DNA of 64,000 nt. Origin: an uncultured Oscillospiraceae bacterium. Lineage in GTDB: Bacteria; Bacillota; Clostridia; Oscillospirales; Oscillospiraceae. A program made the translations under genes and the position numbers. Shown one piece after another: positions 17,160-25,054 of this stretch (the first letter of the stretch is position 1; the number at the start of each line of letters is the position of its first letter). Location of the stretch: NCBI GenBank assembly GCA_947627715.1, contig CANQXK010000002.1, positions 1 through 64,000 on the forward strand. The letters are read 5' to 3'. The notes under the pieces were generated by a model. The model worked only from the letters and a program-made list of their open reading frames with translations, had not been told where the DNA came from and did no database searches.

Positions 17160-19418
17160 ATGCCTAAGAAGAAAAGCGGCGACGAGCCTATCCGCAAGCA
17201 AAACGACCCCAACGTCATGGGCCTGCACGCGGCCGTGCTGGACCAGGAGATCACCGACACGCTGGAGGTCAACTATATGCCCTACGCCATGTCGGTCATC
17301 GTCTCCCGCGCCATCCCGGAGATCGACGGCTTCAAGCCGGCCCACAGGAAGCTCCTCTACACCATGTACAAGATGGGGCTTCTGTCCGGCGGGCGGACGA
17401 AATCCGCCAACATCGTGGGCCAGACCATGCGTTTAAACCCCCACGGGGACGCCGCCATCTATGAGACGATGGTGCGCTTATCCCGCGGCTACCAGGCCCT
17501 TCTGACCCCCTTTGTGGACTCCAAGGGCAACTTCGGCAAGGTCTACTCCCGCGATATGTCCTACGCCGCCTCCCGGTACACGGAGGCAAAGCTCGCCCCC
17601 ATCTGCGCCGAGCTTTTCCGGGACATCGACTCGGACACCGTGGACTTTGTGGACAACTACGACTCCACCATGCTGGAGCCGACGCTTCTGCCCACCACCT
17701 TCCCCAACGTACTGGTCTCCGCCAACACCGGCATCGCCGTGGGCATGGCCTCCAACATCTGCTCCTTCAACTTAGAGGAGGTCTGCCGCACCGAGATGGA
17801 ATTTCTCTCCGACCCGGAATGCGACCTGACGCTCACCCTGCTGGCGCCGGACTTCCCCACGGGGGGCGAGGTCATCTACGAGCCGGAGGCGCTGCGGGAG
17901 ATCTACGAGACAGGCCGTGGGAGCGTGAAGCTGCGCGCCCGCTGGCGCTTTGACAAAAAAGAGAACCTCATCGAGGTCTACGAGATCCCCTACACCACCA
18001 CGGCGGAGGCCATCATGGACAAGGTGGAGGAGCTGGTGAAGACCGGGAAGCTCCGGGAGATCTCCGATATGCGCGACGAGACGGACCTCTCCGGCCTTAA
18101 GCTCACCATTGACTTAAAGCGCGGCACGGACCCGGAGAAGCTGATGGCGAAGCTCTTCAAGGCGACCCCCCTGCAGGACGCCTTCGCCTGCAACTTCAAC
18201 ATCCTCATCGCCGGCACCCCCCGCGTCATGGGCGTGCGGGAGATCCTCAGCGAGTGGACCGCCTGGCGCATGGAGTCGGTGCGCCGCCGGGTGTTCGCCG
18301 ACCTTACGAAGAAAAAGGACCGCCTCCATCTGCTGCAGGGCTTGGGAAAGATCCTCCTGGACATCGACAAGGCCATCAGGATCATCCGCGAGACCGACGA
18401 GGAGCGGGAGGTGGTGCCCAACCTGATGATCGGCTTCGGCATCGACGAGATCCAGGCGGAGTTCGTGGCGGAGATCAAGCTGCGCAACATCAACAAGGAG
18501 TACATTTTAAAACGCCTTGAGGACATCGACAAGTTAGAGGCGGAGATCGCCGACCTAGAGGACGTGCTTCAAAACCGCCGCCGCATCAAGACCATCATCC
18601 GCCGCGAGCTGGAGAATGTGATCAAAAAATACGCCGAACCTCGCAGGACCCAGATCGTCTACCCCCACGAGATCGTGGAGGCGGAGGAGGAGCCGGAGGC
18701 GGACGACTACCCCGTCACGGTGTTCTTCTCAAGGGGCGGGTATCTCAAGAAGATCACCCCCCAGTCCCTTCGTATGTCCAGCGAGCAGAAATACAAGGAG
18801 GGCGACGGCCTTCTCTGCTCCTTCGAGGCGAAAAACTCCTCGGAGCTTCTGGTTTTCACCGACAGATACCAGTGCTACAAGACCCGCCTCTCCGACGTGC
18901 CCGACACGAAAGCGTCGGCGCTGGGCGCGTTCCTCCCCACCCTCCTGAAGATGGACGAGGGGGAGAACGCCCTCTATATCTGCGACCCCGGCGACTACGC
19001 CGGCAGCCTCCTGCTGCTCTTTGAGAACGGCAAGGCCGCCCGCATCGCCCTCTCCGGCTTTGAGACAAAGACCAACCGCAAAAAGCTCACCGGTGCCTAC
19101 TCTGACAAAAGCCCCCTGGTGGGCTTCCTGCCCGTCTTTGAGGAGTTTGAGGCGGCGGCGTACACCTCCGACGGGCGGTGCGTCGTCTTCTCCACGGCGC
19201 TCCTGGCCCCCAAGCCCACCCGGAACACCCAGGGCGTGGCCGCCCTCACCCTGAAGCGGGGCCGGACGGCGACGGAGCTTCGCCGTCTGGAGGATACAAG
19301 CGTCAGGAACGCCTCCCGCTACCGGGTCCGCTCCCTCCCCGCCGCCGGGGCGCTTTTGAAGGACGAGGACCGGGAGGAGCGGCAGCTGAGCCTCCTTGCG
19401 GGTGACGACCATGCGTAA
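17160..19418 (+). CDS. Type II DNA topoisomerase subunit A (ParC/GyrA-like)
   Basis: DNA breakage-reunion subunit. Family segments: AMSVIVSRAIPEIDGFKPAH, PHGDAAIYE and the active-site tyrosine in AASRYTEAKL. A coiled-coil region (about residues 400-490) and a degenerate beta-propeller C-terminus follow. 752 residues. I could not find the QRRGGKG GyrA box needed for supercoiling, so it is more likely topoisomerase IV-like or a clade-specific paralogue. The matching B subunit is at 25055-27040 on the other strand rather than adjacent. The ATG at 17160 has AAAGGAG upstream. The end overlaps the start of the lipoprotein gene. Confidence 0.85.
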   Translation: MPKKKSGDEPIRKQNDPNVMGLHAAVLDQEITDTLEVNYMPYAMSVIVSRAIPEIDGFKPAHRKLLYTMYKMGLLSGGRTKSANIVGQTMRLNPHGDAAIYETMVRLSRGYQALLTPFVDSKGNFGKVYSRDMSYAASRYTEAKLAPICAELFRDIDSDTVDFVDNYDSTMLEPTLLPTTFPNVLVSANTGIAVGMASNICSFNLEEVCRTEMEFLSDPECDLTLTLLAPDFPTGGEVIYEPEALREIYETGRGSVKLRARWRFDKKENLIEVYEIPYTTTAEAIMDKVEELVKTGKLREISDMRDETDLSGLKLTIDLKRGTDPEKLMAKLFKATPLQDAFACNFNILIAGTPRVMGVREILSEWTAWRMESVRRRVFADLTKKKDRLHLLQGLGKILLDIDKAIRIIRETDEEREVVPNLMIGFGIDEIQAEFVAEIKLRNINKEYILKRLEDIDKLEAEIADLEDVLQNRRRIKTIIRRELENVIKKYAEPRRTQIVYPHEIVEAEEEPEADDYPVTVFFSRGGYLKKITPQSLRMSSEQKYKEGDGLLCSFEAKNSSELLVFTDRYQCYKTRLSDVPDTKASALGAFLPTLLKMDEGENALYICDPGDYAGSLLLLFENGKAARIALSGFETKTNRKKLTGAYSDKSPLVGFLPVFEEFEAAAYTSDGRCVVFSTALLAPKPTRNTQGVAALTLKRGRTATELRRLEDTSVRNASRYRVRSLPAAGALLKDEDREERQLSLLAGDDHA

Positions 19419-20676
19419 GGCGTTGCCGGCCCTGCTGGCCCTGCTGGCCGCCGTCTGCCTTCTCGCCCTGGCCGGGTGCACCCGCCTTCAGGAGGGGGAA
19501 TACGCCTCCTCCCGCCAGCACGAGAGCGCCGCGGACATCGACGTGGAGGACGCGGAGCTGACGCTGGAGGCCCAGGACTACGCCGGGCTTTTGGACGCCG
19601 TCTCCACCTTCATCGAGCAGGGCGTGGAGCGCGGCTCCATCCGCGTGACCAGCTACGACGGCGACGTGGAGGCGGACCTGGCGGACGCCTGCCTCTCCGC
19701 GTCCACCGAGACCCCCCTGGGCGCTTACTGCGTCTACTTCATAAACTACAGCGTCGATCAGGTGATGTCCGTGGTGGACGCCAACGTCTCCATCATCTAC
19801 CGCCACGCGCCGGGCAGCGCGGCCTTCATCCCGGTGTGCGGCGACGAGGAAACGCTTGACGGGCTGATTGCCGAGGCCGTCACGCGCCGGGCGGACACCC
19901 TCACCCTCCGGGCCGGAAGTGGGAGCCTTGACTCCGACGCCGTCGCCCGCGCGGTGGAGACCGCCTACTACTCCAACCCCGGCGCTGTGCTCTATATCCC
20001 CACCTACTCCCTGTCCTCCTACCCGGAGACGGGGCCGGACCGAATTCTGGAGCTGGTCTTCTCCTACCCCTACGCCACCTCCACCGTGGAGCAGCGCCGG
20101 AGGGTCCTGGATCAGAAGGCGGACGAGATCGTGGCCTCCCTCCCCCAGGGGAACGCTGAGACCAGGCTTCTGGCGATGGCGGACTATTTCTCCGAAAACG
20201 TGGTCTATGACACCACCGTCAACGCCTCCGACGACCAGGCCCGGCGCTACAACGCCATGACCGCCTACGGCGCTCTGAGCCAGGGGCGGGCGGTGGGCGA
20301 GGGCTACGCCATGGGGCTGAAGGTGCTGTGCGACCTGGAGGGCATCGAGTGCACCGTCATTCGCGGGCGCTTCAACAACATCGACCACGCCTGGAACCTG
20401 GTGCGCCTCTCCAACGGGGAGCTGTACCACCTGGATCTGACGGTGTACGACCCCGCCGGGGCGGTGTTTAAAAACGACGACCAGCAGCGGTACGCCAACT
20501 ACTGGTGGGACGCCACCCTCTACCCCTGGTGCTCCGGCCCGTCCCTCTACGGCCCGGAGTTCGACCCGCCGGAGACCGGCAACCCCGGCCCCTCCGTGCC
20601 CCCCGCCGGGTGGAGCACCGACGAGGCCGCGGGCGAGACCCAGGCCGGCAGCGGCGAAGAGGGCGAAGATGAATAA
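19411..20676 (+). CDS. Transglutaminase-fold lipoprotein lacking the catalytic cysteine
   Basis: Secreted lipoprotein, 421 residues. The signal peptide has lipobox LALAGC, so it is anchored at the outer face of the membrane. The C-terminal part has the transglutaminase-like core: GRAVGEGYAMGLK, then IDHAWN with His326, then YHLDLTV with Asp342. In active members the first segment is AVCEGYA; here residue 296 is Gly (codon GGC, one base from TGC), so the nucleophile is missing and the protein is probably non-enzymatic. The tail is Pro/Gly/Glu-rich. It starts inside the end of the topoisomerase gene (8-base overlap), with a weak ribosome binding site. Confidence 0.85.
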   Translation: MRKALPALLALLAAVCLLALAGCTRLQEGEYASSRQHESAADIDVEDAELTLEAQDYAGLLDAVSTFIEQGVERGSIRVTSYDGDVEADLADACLSASTETPLGAYCVYFINYSVDQVMSVVDANVSIIYRHAPGSAAFIPVCGDEETLDGLIAEAVTRRADTLTLRAGSGSLDSDAVARAVETAYYSNPGAVLYIPTYSLSSYPETGPDRILELVFSYPYATSTVEQRRRVLDQKADEIVASLPQGNAETRLLAMADYFSENVVYDTTVNASDDQARRYNAMTAYGALSQGRAVGEGYAMGLKVLCDLEGIECTVIRGRFNNIDHAWNLVRLSNGELYHLDLTVYDPAGAVFKNDDQQRYANYWWDATLYPWCSGPSLYGPEFDPPETGNPGPSVPPAGWSTDEAAGETQAGSGEEGEDE

Positions 20677-20687
20677 AAGAATAAGAT

Positions 20688-20719
20688 GAGATACGCCCCC
20701 CGCCGGGCGGGTGTATCTC
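20688..20719 (+). terminator. Hairpin after the lipoprotein gene
   Basis: GAGATACGCCC pairs with GGGTGTATCTC (11 pairs, one G-U on this strand). No T run follows, so termination is only suggested. Confidence 0.4.
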
Positions 20720-20756
20720 CGGCCCGGCGCTTGTGTAAAAAACTTAAAAACGCCTC

Positions 20757-20785
20757 TTGACAAACGGGGGAGGAGCGTCTATAAT
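20757..20785 (+). promoter_or_regulatory. Consensus SigA promoter of tRNA-Gly(GCC)
   Basis: TTGACA, 17 bases, TATAAT: an exact match to the vegetative consensus, about 25 bases before the tRNA 5' end. Confidence 0.9.
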
Positions 20786-20809
20786 CAGGAAGTCAGCAAA
20801 AAAGCCCCT

Positions 20810-20885
20810 GCGGCCTTAGCTCATCTGGTAGAGCGCCACCTTGCCAAGGTGGAGGTAGCGAGTTCGAGCCTCGTAGGCCGCTCCA
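20810..20885 (+). tRNA. tRNA-Gly, anticodon GCC
   Basis: Acceptor arms GCGGCCT and AGGCCGC, anticodon stem CCACC with loop TTGCCAA, T arm with GTTCGAG, and an encoded CCA at 20883-20885. Complete cloverleaf. Decodes GGC/GGT, the main glycine codons of this G+C-rich genome. A terminator hairpin follows directly. Confidence 0.97.
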
Positions 20886-20887
20886 AA

Positions 20888-20919
20888 AAAGAAAGACCGC
20901 CGCAAGGCGGTCTTTTCTT
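20888..20919 (+). terminator. Terminator of tRNA-Gly(GCC)
   Basis: AAAGACCGCC, loop GCAA, GGCGGTCTTT, then TCTT: a 10-base-pair intrinsic terminator just after the CCA. Confidence 0.85.
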
Positions 20920-20921
20920 GT

Positions 20922-21041
20922 GGAGCTTACGTCCTTTGCCTTTGGCAAAGGACGCCCCCGGCGCACCGCGCCGGGGGTTCCATCTGACGTGAAGGGACAC
21001 CCTGACGGTTTCCCTTCACAAATCCTTTCCCTCCGATGATC
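20922..21041. repeat. 120-base hairpin-rich repeat unit, copy 1
   Basis: Starts GGAGCTTACGTCC and ends TCCGATGATC. Contains three hairpins: GTCCTTTGCC/GGCAAAGGAC, CCCCCGGCGC/GCGCCGGGGG and GTGAAGGGA/TCCCTTCAC. Nearly identical to copy 2, with changes concentrated in the loops. Followed by an independent G+C hairpin with TCTTTTC (21044-21075). Confidence 0.8.
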
Positions 21042-21079
21042 AAACCCCGCCAAACAACGGCGGGGGTCTTTTCCTTTGC

Positions 21080-21199
21080 GGAGCTTACGTCCTTTGCCGG
21101 AGGCAAAGGACGCCCCCGGCACCGTGCGCCGGGGGTTCCATCTGACGTGAAGGGAAACCCTGACGGTTTCCCTTCACAAATCCTTTCCCTCCGATGATC
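21080..21199. repeat. 120-base hairpin-rich repeat unit, copy 2
   Basis: Second tandem copy, exactly the same length as copy 1. First hairpin loop GGA instead of TTT; third hairpin extends to a perfect 13-base-pair stem. Followed by another G+C hairpin and TTTTCC (21200-21235). No open reading frame fits either copy. Function unknown. Confidence 0.8.
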
Positions 21200-21253
21200 G
21201 GACCTCGGCGTTTTACGCCGGGGCGGCCTTTTCCTTCGGAAAAGGCCGATACT

Positions 21254-21297
21254 CCAAAAAAAGAAAGGCCGCCTTACGGGGGCCTTTCTTTTTTTGG
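21254..21297 (-). terminator. Terminator of tRNA-Gly(CCC), bidirectional
   Basis: A 17-base-pair stem of A-rich then GGCC arms (21254-21270 with 21281-21297). On the minus strand it ends in a T run. The stem includes the CCA end of the tRNA gene itself. Confidence 0.8.
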
Positions 21298-21368
21298 AGC
21301 AGATAATGGGAATCGAACCCACCTCTACGGCTTGGGAAGCCGTCGTTCTACCGATGAACTATATCTGC
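21295..21368 (-). tRNA. tRNA-Gly, anticodon CCC
   Basis: Acceptor arms GCAGATA and TATCTGC, anticodon stem ACGGC/GCCGT with loop TTCCCAA, T arm with GTTCGATT, encoded CCA at 21295-21297. Decodes GGG. Opposite strand to the other tRNA-Gly gene, 410 bases away. Confidence 0.96.
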
Positions 21369-21377
21369 GTGAGTATT

Positions 21378-21406
21378 ACTATACCACATCCCTCCGAGAA
21401 TTTCAA
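21378..21406 (-). promoter_or_regulatory. SigA-type promoter of tRNA-Gly(CCC)
   Basis: Minus strand: TTGAAA, 17 bases, TATAGT, ending 9 bases before the tRNA. Confidence 0.8.
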
Positions 21407-21409
21407 GAG

Positions 21410-21436
21410 GAATATTTGAAAAACATGGACATATTC
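21410..21436 (+). promoter_or_regulatory. Possible forespore (SigF/SigG-type) promoter of dacF-like gene
   Basis: GAATA at 21410, 15 bases, CATATTC at 21430, resembling the forespore promoter pattern. No good SigA promoter is visible for this gene. Tentative. Confidence 0.3.
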
Positions 21437-21465
21437 TTTCGTATCGTAAAAAGGAGGGACGCGCT

Positions 21466-22701
21466 ATGTGGAGAAAACTGACGGCGGCGGGTCTTGCCGC
21501 CCTTATTTTGCTGACAGGCACGGTATACGCGGAGGGACCCAGCCTGGAGGACACCATGGAGTCCGAGCCGGAGGAGGAGCTTCCCGCAGGATTTTTCGAG
21601 GATGCGTCCATCCCCACGGACGCCGAAGGGCTTGACGTCCCGGCCCCGTCCGCCATCCTCATGGAGAAAGAGACCGGCACGGTGCTCTTTGAGAAGAACG
21701 CCGACGAGCGCCTCCGCCCGGCCTCGGTCACCAAGGTCATGACCATCCTGCTCATCGCCGAGGCGGTGGACTCCGGGGCGCTGAGCCTGGACGAGACGGT
21801 CACCTGCTCGGCCTACGCCGCCGGGATGGGGGGCAGCCAGGTCTTTTTGGAGGAGGGGGAGCAGATGCCCCTCTCGGAGATGCTCAAATGCATCGTCGTC
21901 TCCTCGGCAAACGACGCCGCCGTGGCGGTGGCCGAGCATATGGCCGGCTCTGAGCAGGCGTTCGCCGCCCGGATGAACGAGCGCGCCCAGGAGCTGGGCA
22001 TGGTGAACACCCACTTCACCAACTGCACGGGCCTCATGGACGACCCGGAGCATCTGACCACCGCCCGCGACATCGCCATCATGAGCCGGGAACTCATCCG
22101 CCACGACTGGATCAAGCAGTACACCACCATCTGGATGGACACCATCCGGGACGGGCAGTTCGGGCTTTCCAACACCAACAAAATGGTGCGCTTTTATGAG
22201 GGCGCAACGGGCCTGAAGACCGGCTACACCTCCTCGGCCGGGCACTGCCTCTCCGCCACCGCCATGCGGGACGGGGTGGAGTACATCGCCGTGGTCCTGC
22301 ACTGCGCCTCCTCCGCTGAACGGTTTGAGAGCGCCAAGACGCTTCTCAGCTACGCCTTCGGCGCATACACCCTGACGGAGCCGAAGCCCACGGAGGTCCT
22401 GCCGCCCATCCCGGTAAAGCTGGGCCGGGCCGCCTATGTCCAGCCCGTGGCCGCGCAGGCGTCAAAGCTCGTGGTGAAAAAGGCGGACGCCGCCTCCCTG
22501 GAGGTCGCCGTGGAGCTGACCGACGCCCTCCAGGCCCCCGTGGAAGAGGGGCAGGAGGTGGGCCTTATGACCGTCTCGCTGGGGGGCAAGGTCCTCGCCG
22601 AGGTCCCCGTCGTCGCCTCCGAGGCCGTCCCCAGGCTCACCTGGTGGGACGTGGCGCGGCGAATGCTGAGAACGCTTTTCTTTGGCTCCCAGGGGAGCTG
22701 A
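21466..22701 (+). CDS. D-alanyl-D-alanine carboxypeptidase, DacF-like
   Basis: Penicillin-binding protein that trims pentapeptide stems in peptidoglycan outside the membrane. The signal peptide covers about residues 1-22 (LAALILLTGTVYA). Active-site triad of the S11 family: SVTK with Ser87 and Lys90, SAN with Ser147 and Asn149, and KTG at Lys251 in TGLKTGYTS. The C-terminal beta domain follows, then a short hydrophobic end (LRTLFFGS). 411 residues. Start ATG behind AAAGGAGGG. Family relatives with this layout include spore-linked DacF; that assignment is inference. Confidence 0.92.
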   Translation: MWRKLTAAGLAALILLTGTVYAEGPSLEDTMESEPEEELPAGFFEDASIPTDAEGLDVPAPSAILMEKETGTVLFEKNADERLRPASVTKVMTILLIAEAVDSGALSLDETVTCSAYAAGMGGSQVFLEEGEQMPLSEMLKCIVVSSANDAAVAVAEHMAGSEQAFAARMNERAQELGMVNTHFTNCTGLMDDPEHLTTARDIAIMSRELIRHDWIKQYTTIWMDTIRDGQFGLSNTNKMVRFYEGATGLKTGYTSSAGHCLSATAMRDGVEYIAVVLHCASSAERFESAKTLLSYAFGAYTLTEPKPTEVLPPIPVKLGRAAYVQPVAAQASKLVVKKADAASLEVAVELTDALQAPVEEGQEVGLMTVSLGGKVLAEVPVVASEAVPRLTWWDVARRMLRTLFFGSQGS

Positions 22702-22738
22702 GGCGATTTCGCTGTCGGCCCGGTTGATCCAGCCTTCT

Positions 22739-23279
22739 GGCGCCCCTCTCTGAGGGGAGCTGTCGAGCGAAGCGAGACTGAGGGGAGCGCGTTCCCGCGC
22801 CCAGCTCCCCTCCGGCCCTCCGGGCCACCTCCCCTCAAAGAGGGGAGGCGATTCCCACCTCATCCGTCGCCTCCGGCGACACCTTCCCCGCCCTGCGGGG
22901 AAGGCTTTTTCCTTTGACGGCGGCCTGTCCTCCATATGCTGGAGGCTCGCATCTTGCAGAGCAAAATGCCTTCCCCACTTGTGGGGAAGGTGGCCCCCGA
23001 AGGGGGTCGGATGAGGCCGATGAGCGCCAGGGTTCCCGCTTTTACCTTTGACGGCCCCGTTGCGCGTAAAAATGGCTCCCTTGCCGCGAAGCGGGAAGGG
23101 AGCTGTCAGCGAAGCTGACTGAGGGTTAAACCGATGATAGAGCTGTCCCGTGGGGCGAACCGACAACAAAGCGCTCCTTTGACGGTGAACCCTCAGTCAC
23201 GCTGGCGCGTGACAGCTCCCTTTATCAAAGGGAGCCAAAGAGGTAGTTTGATTTGATTCCGTCGCCTGCGGCGACACCC
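22739..23279. repeat. Cluster of palindromic intergenic repeats (no gene in 22702-23280)
   Basis: The 580-base gap between the dacF-like gene and sdaAA contains no credible gene. It is a patchwork of palindromes. Three are of the GGGAGCTGTC...GACTGAGGG family (22739-22785, 23074-23127, inverted 23188-23236). Two are of a second family with CCTCATCCG, a small hairpin, CACCTTCCCC and GGGGAAGGC (22858-22905, and inverted 22965-23013), plus a half copy CCGTCGCC...GGCGACACC at 23260-23278. The short string CCTTTGACGG occurs three times between them (about 22912, 23046, 23177). Confidence 0.7.
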
Positions 23280-23280
23280 C

Positions 23281-24150
23281 TCACACCATTTCTTCCAATC
23301 GGTTTTGGGCCGTGGGGGTCGCCGCGAGGCCGCCCTGGGCCGTCTCTCTCAGCGCGGCGGGCATCGTATCCCCCACCTCCCGCATGGCGTCGATGACCTC
23401 GTCCGGCGGGATGCGGCTCTCGATGCCGGCAAGGCTCATCTCCGCGGCGGTGAGGGCGTTGACGGCTCCGATGACGTTTCTCTTGATGCAGGGCACCTCC
23501 ACAAGGCCGCCCACGGGGTCGCAGACCAGGCCCAGGAGGGACTTCAGGGCCAGCGCGGCGGCGTTGGCCATCTGCTCCTTCGTGCCGCCCCGCAGATGCA
23601 CCACGGCCGCGGCGGCCATGGCGGAGGCCGAACCGATCTCCGCCTGACAGCCGGACTCCGCGCCGGAGATGCTCGCCCTCTGCGCGATCACCTCCCCGAT
23701 CCCGGCGGCCACGTACAGGGCCTCCACAAGGGCGTCCTCCGGCAACGCCAGCGCCTCCCCGCAGGGGATGAGCACGGCGGGCAAAACGCCGCAGGCCCCC
23801 GCCGTGGGGGCGGCCACGATGCGCTTCATACAGGCGTTGCACTCCCCCATCCGAAGGGCGGCAGCGATCATCCTGCCCACCAGCGGCCCGGCGATGGACC
23901 TCCCGGAGGCGATGTAAGCGTCCATCTTCCCGCCGTCGCCGCCTGAAAGGCCGCTCACGGAGCGTTGGGCGGGGTCATAATTTTTGTCGGCGCTCCTCAT
24001 GACCGAGAGCAGATTTTTCATGGCGGCGAAGGACTCCTCCGCCGTCATATTCCCTCCGGCGCAGTCCACGGTCTGGACTGTTTTCCACAGGGGCAGATCC
24101 AGCCTGTCGCTTAAAGCCAGAAGCTCCGCTACGGATGCATAGCCGCTCAT
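23281..24150 (-). CDS. sdaAA: L-serine ammonia-lyase, iron-sulfur dependent, alpha subunit
   Basis: With SdaAB converts L-serine to pyruvate and ammonia using a 4Fe-4S cluster. Contains GSTGKMDAY-like SGLSGGDGGKMDAY, the Cys-bearing segment APTAGACGVLPAVL, and ESGCQAEIGSASAM with CDPVGGLVEVPC, which supply the cluster cysteines. 289 residues. Overlaps the end of sdaAB by 4 bases (translational coupling). Serine fermentation is common in gut Clostridia. Confidence 0.96.
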   Translation of the reverse strand: MSGYASVAELLALSDRLDLPLWKTVQTVDCAGGNMTAEESFAAMKNLLSVMRSADKNYDPAQRSVSGLSGGDGGKMDAYIASGRSIAGPLVGRMIAAALRMGECNACMKRIVAAPTAGACGVLPAVLIPCGEALALPEDALVEALYVAAGIGEVIAQRASISGAESGCQAEIGSASAMAAAAVVHLRGGTKEQMANAAALALKSLLGLVCDPVGGLVEVPCIKRNVIGAVNALTAAEMSLAGIESRIPPDEVIDAMREVGDTMPAALRETAQGGLAATPTAQNRLEEMV

Positions 24151-24818
24151 TTCGATTCCTCCCCCGGATTGAGCCTGGTCACCTTACTGACGCCCTCGAT
24201 GGCGGATATGGCCATTTTTACCTTGTAGGGGATGCGCTGGTCGCACTCGATGACCATGATGGCGCGCCCGCCCCGCTCCTGCCGCTCCACCCGGAGCTTG
24301 GACATATTGATGCCCTGGGCGGCTATGACGCCTGTGACACGGCTGACGTAGCCGGGCCGGTCCTCGCTGCGGACGATGAGCGTCGGCACCTCGCCGGAGA
24401 AGCTCACCGGCAGGCCGTCCAGGGAGAACACCCGGATCCGCCCGCCGCCGGGGCTGGAGGCCCCCACCTCCACCCGCTCGCCCCGCTGGTTCTCCGCCGT
24501 GATGAGGGCGGAATTGGGGTGGGCGTCCCGGAGGACCACGGTGCCGAAGCTGAAGGACAGCCCCCGCTCCCCGGCGATCTCGAAGCTGCGGGGGATCCGC
24601 TCGTCGTCGGGCATGAAGCCCATGAGTCCCGCCACCAGCGCGCGGGGCGTGCCGTGTCCCGCTCCCGTGGAGGCGAAGGACCCCGCCAGCAGGATCCTGG
24701 CCCGCACAGGCTCCCCGCCCACCAGGCGGCGGGTGATCTGCCCCATGCGCACCGCCCCCGCCGTGTGGGAGCTGGACGGCCCCACCATCACGGGGCCAAG
24801 GATGTCGAAAACGGACAT
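24147..24818 (-). CDS. sdaAB: L-serine ammonia-lyase, iron-sulfur dependent, beta subunit
   Basis: Partner of SdaAA. Begins MSVFDILGPVMVGPSSSHTAGA, the highly conserved start. The C-terminal ACT domain (LIVRSEDRPGYVSRVTGVIA, about residues 146-215) may sense serine. 223 residues. Start ATG 24818 behind AAAGGAGC; the longer upstream frame runs into repeat copy C and is not coding. No promoter was recognisable between the repeat and the gene. Confidence 0.96.
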   Translation of the reverse strand: MSVFDILGPVMVGPSSSHTAGAVRMGQITRRLVGGEPVRARILLAGSFASTGAGHGTPRALVAGLMGFMPDDERIPRSFEIAGERGLSFSFGTVVLRDAHPNSALITAENQRGERVEVGASSPGGGRIRVFSLDGLPVSFSGEVPTLIVRSEDRPGYVSRVTGVIAAQGINMSKLRVERQERGGRAIMVIECDQRIPYKVKMAISAIEGVSKVTRLNPGEESK

Positions 24819-24866
24819 AGACACAGCTCCTTTCGGAAAGTTGAACCGCTTCCCGGCCCGAAAAAC

Positions 24867-25054
24867 CAAATTTAACATTTTTTGCGGTGGCGTGTACGTC
24901 GCAAAAAATCCCTTTTGCCGCGCAAGTGTATGGCCCTCCGGGCCATGCGCGCAGGGCGGCAGCAGGTGGATTTTCTGAATTTTGTGAAATTCAGAAAATC
25001 CGCCGCACGCATCCCTTTGGCATTGAAAGGCCGCGAAGCGGTCTTTCAAGCCAG
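24867..25054 (+). repeat. Four-stem-loop intergenic element, copy C (sdaAB-topoisomerase B gap)
   Basis: H4: 24877-24889 with 24897-24909, 13 pairs and a 7-base loop, two of the pairs G-U only when read on the plus strand. H3: outer TGCCGC/GCGGCA, inner ATGGCCC/GGGCCAT. H2: 24965-24982 with 24987-25004, 18 pairs with one U-G. The linker is CGCACGCATCCC then TTTGGCA. H1: 25023-25034 with 25038-25049, one G-U, closed by TGGC/GCCA with a bulged A. Ends directly at the stop codon of the topoisomerase B gene. Confidence 0.8.

Noticed and set aside
22739-23279. CRISPR array
   Set aside because: Repeats are palindromic, differ in their arms, occur in both orientations and have no regular spacers or cas genes.
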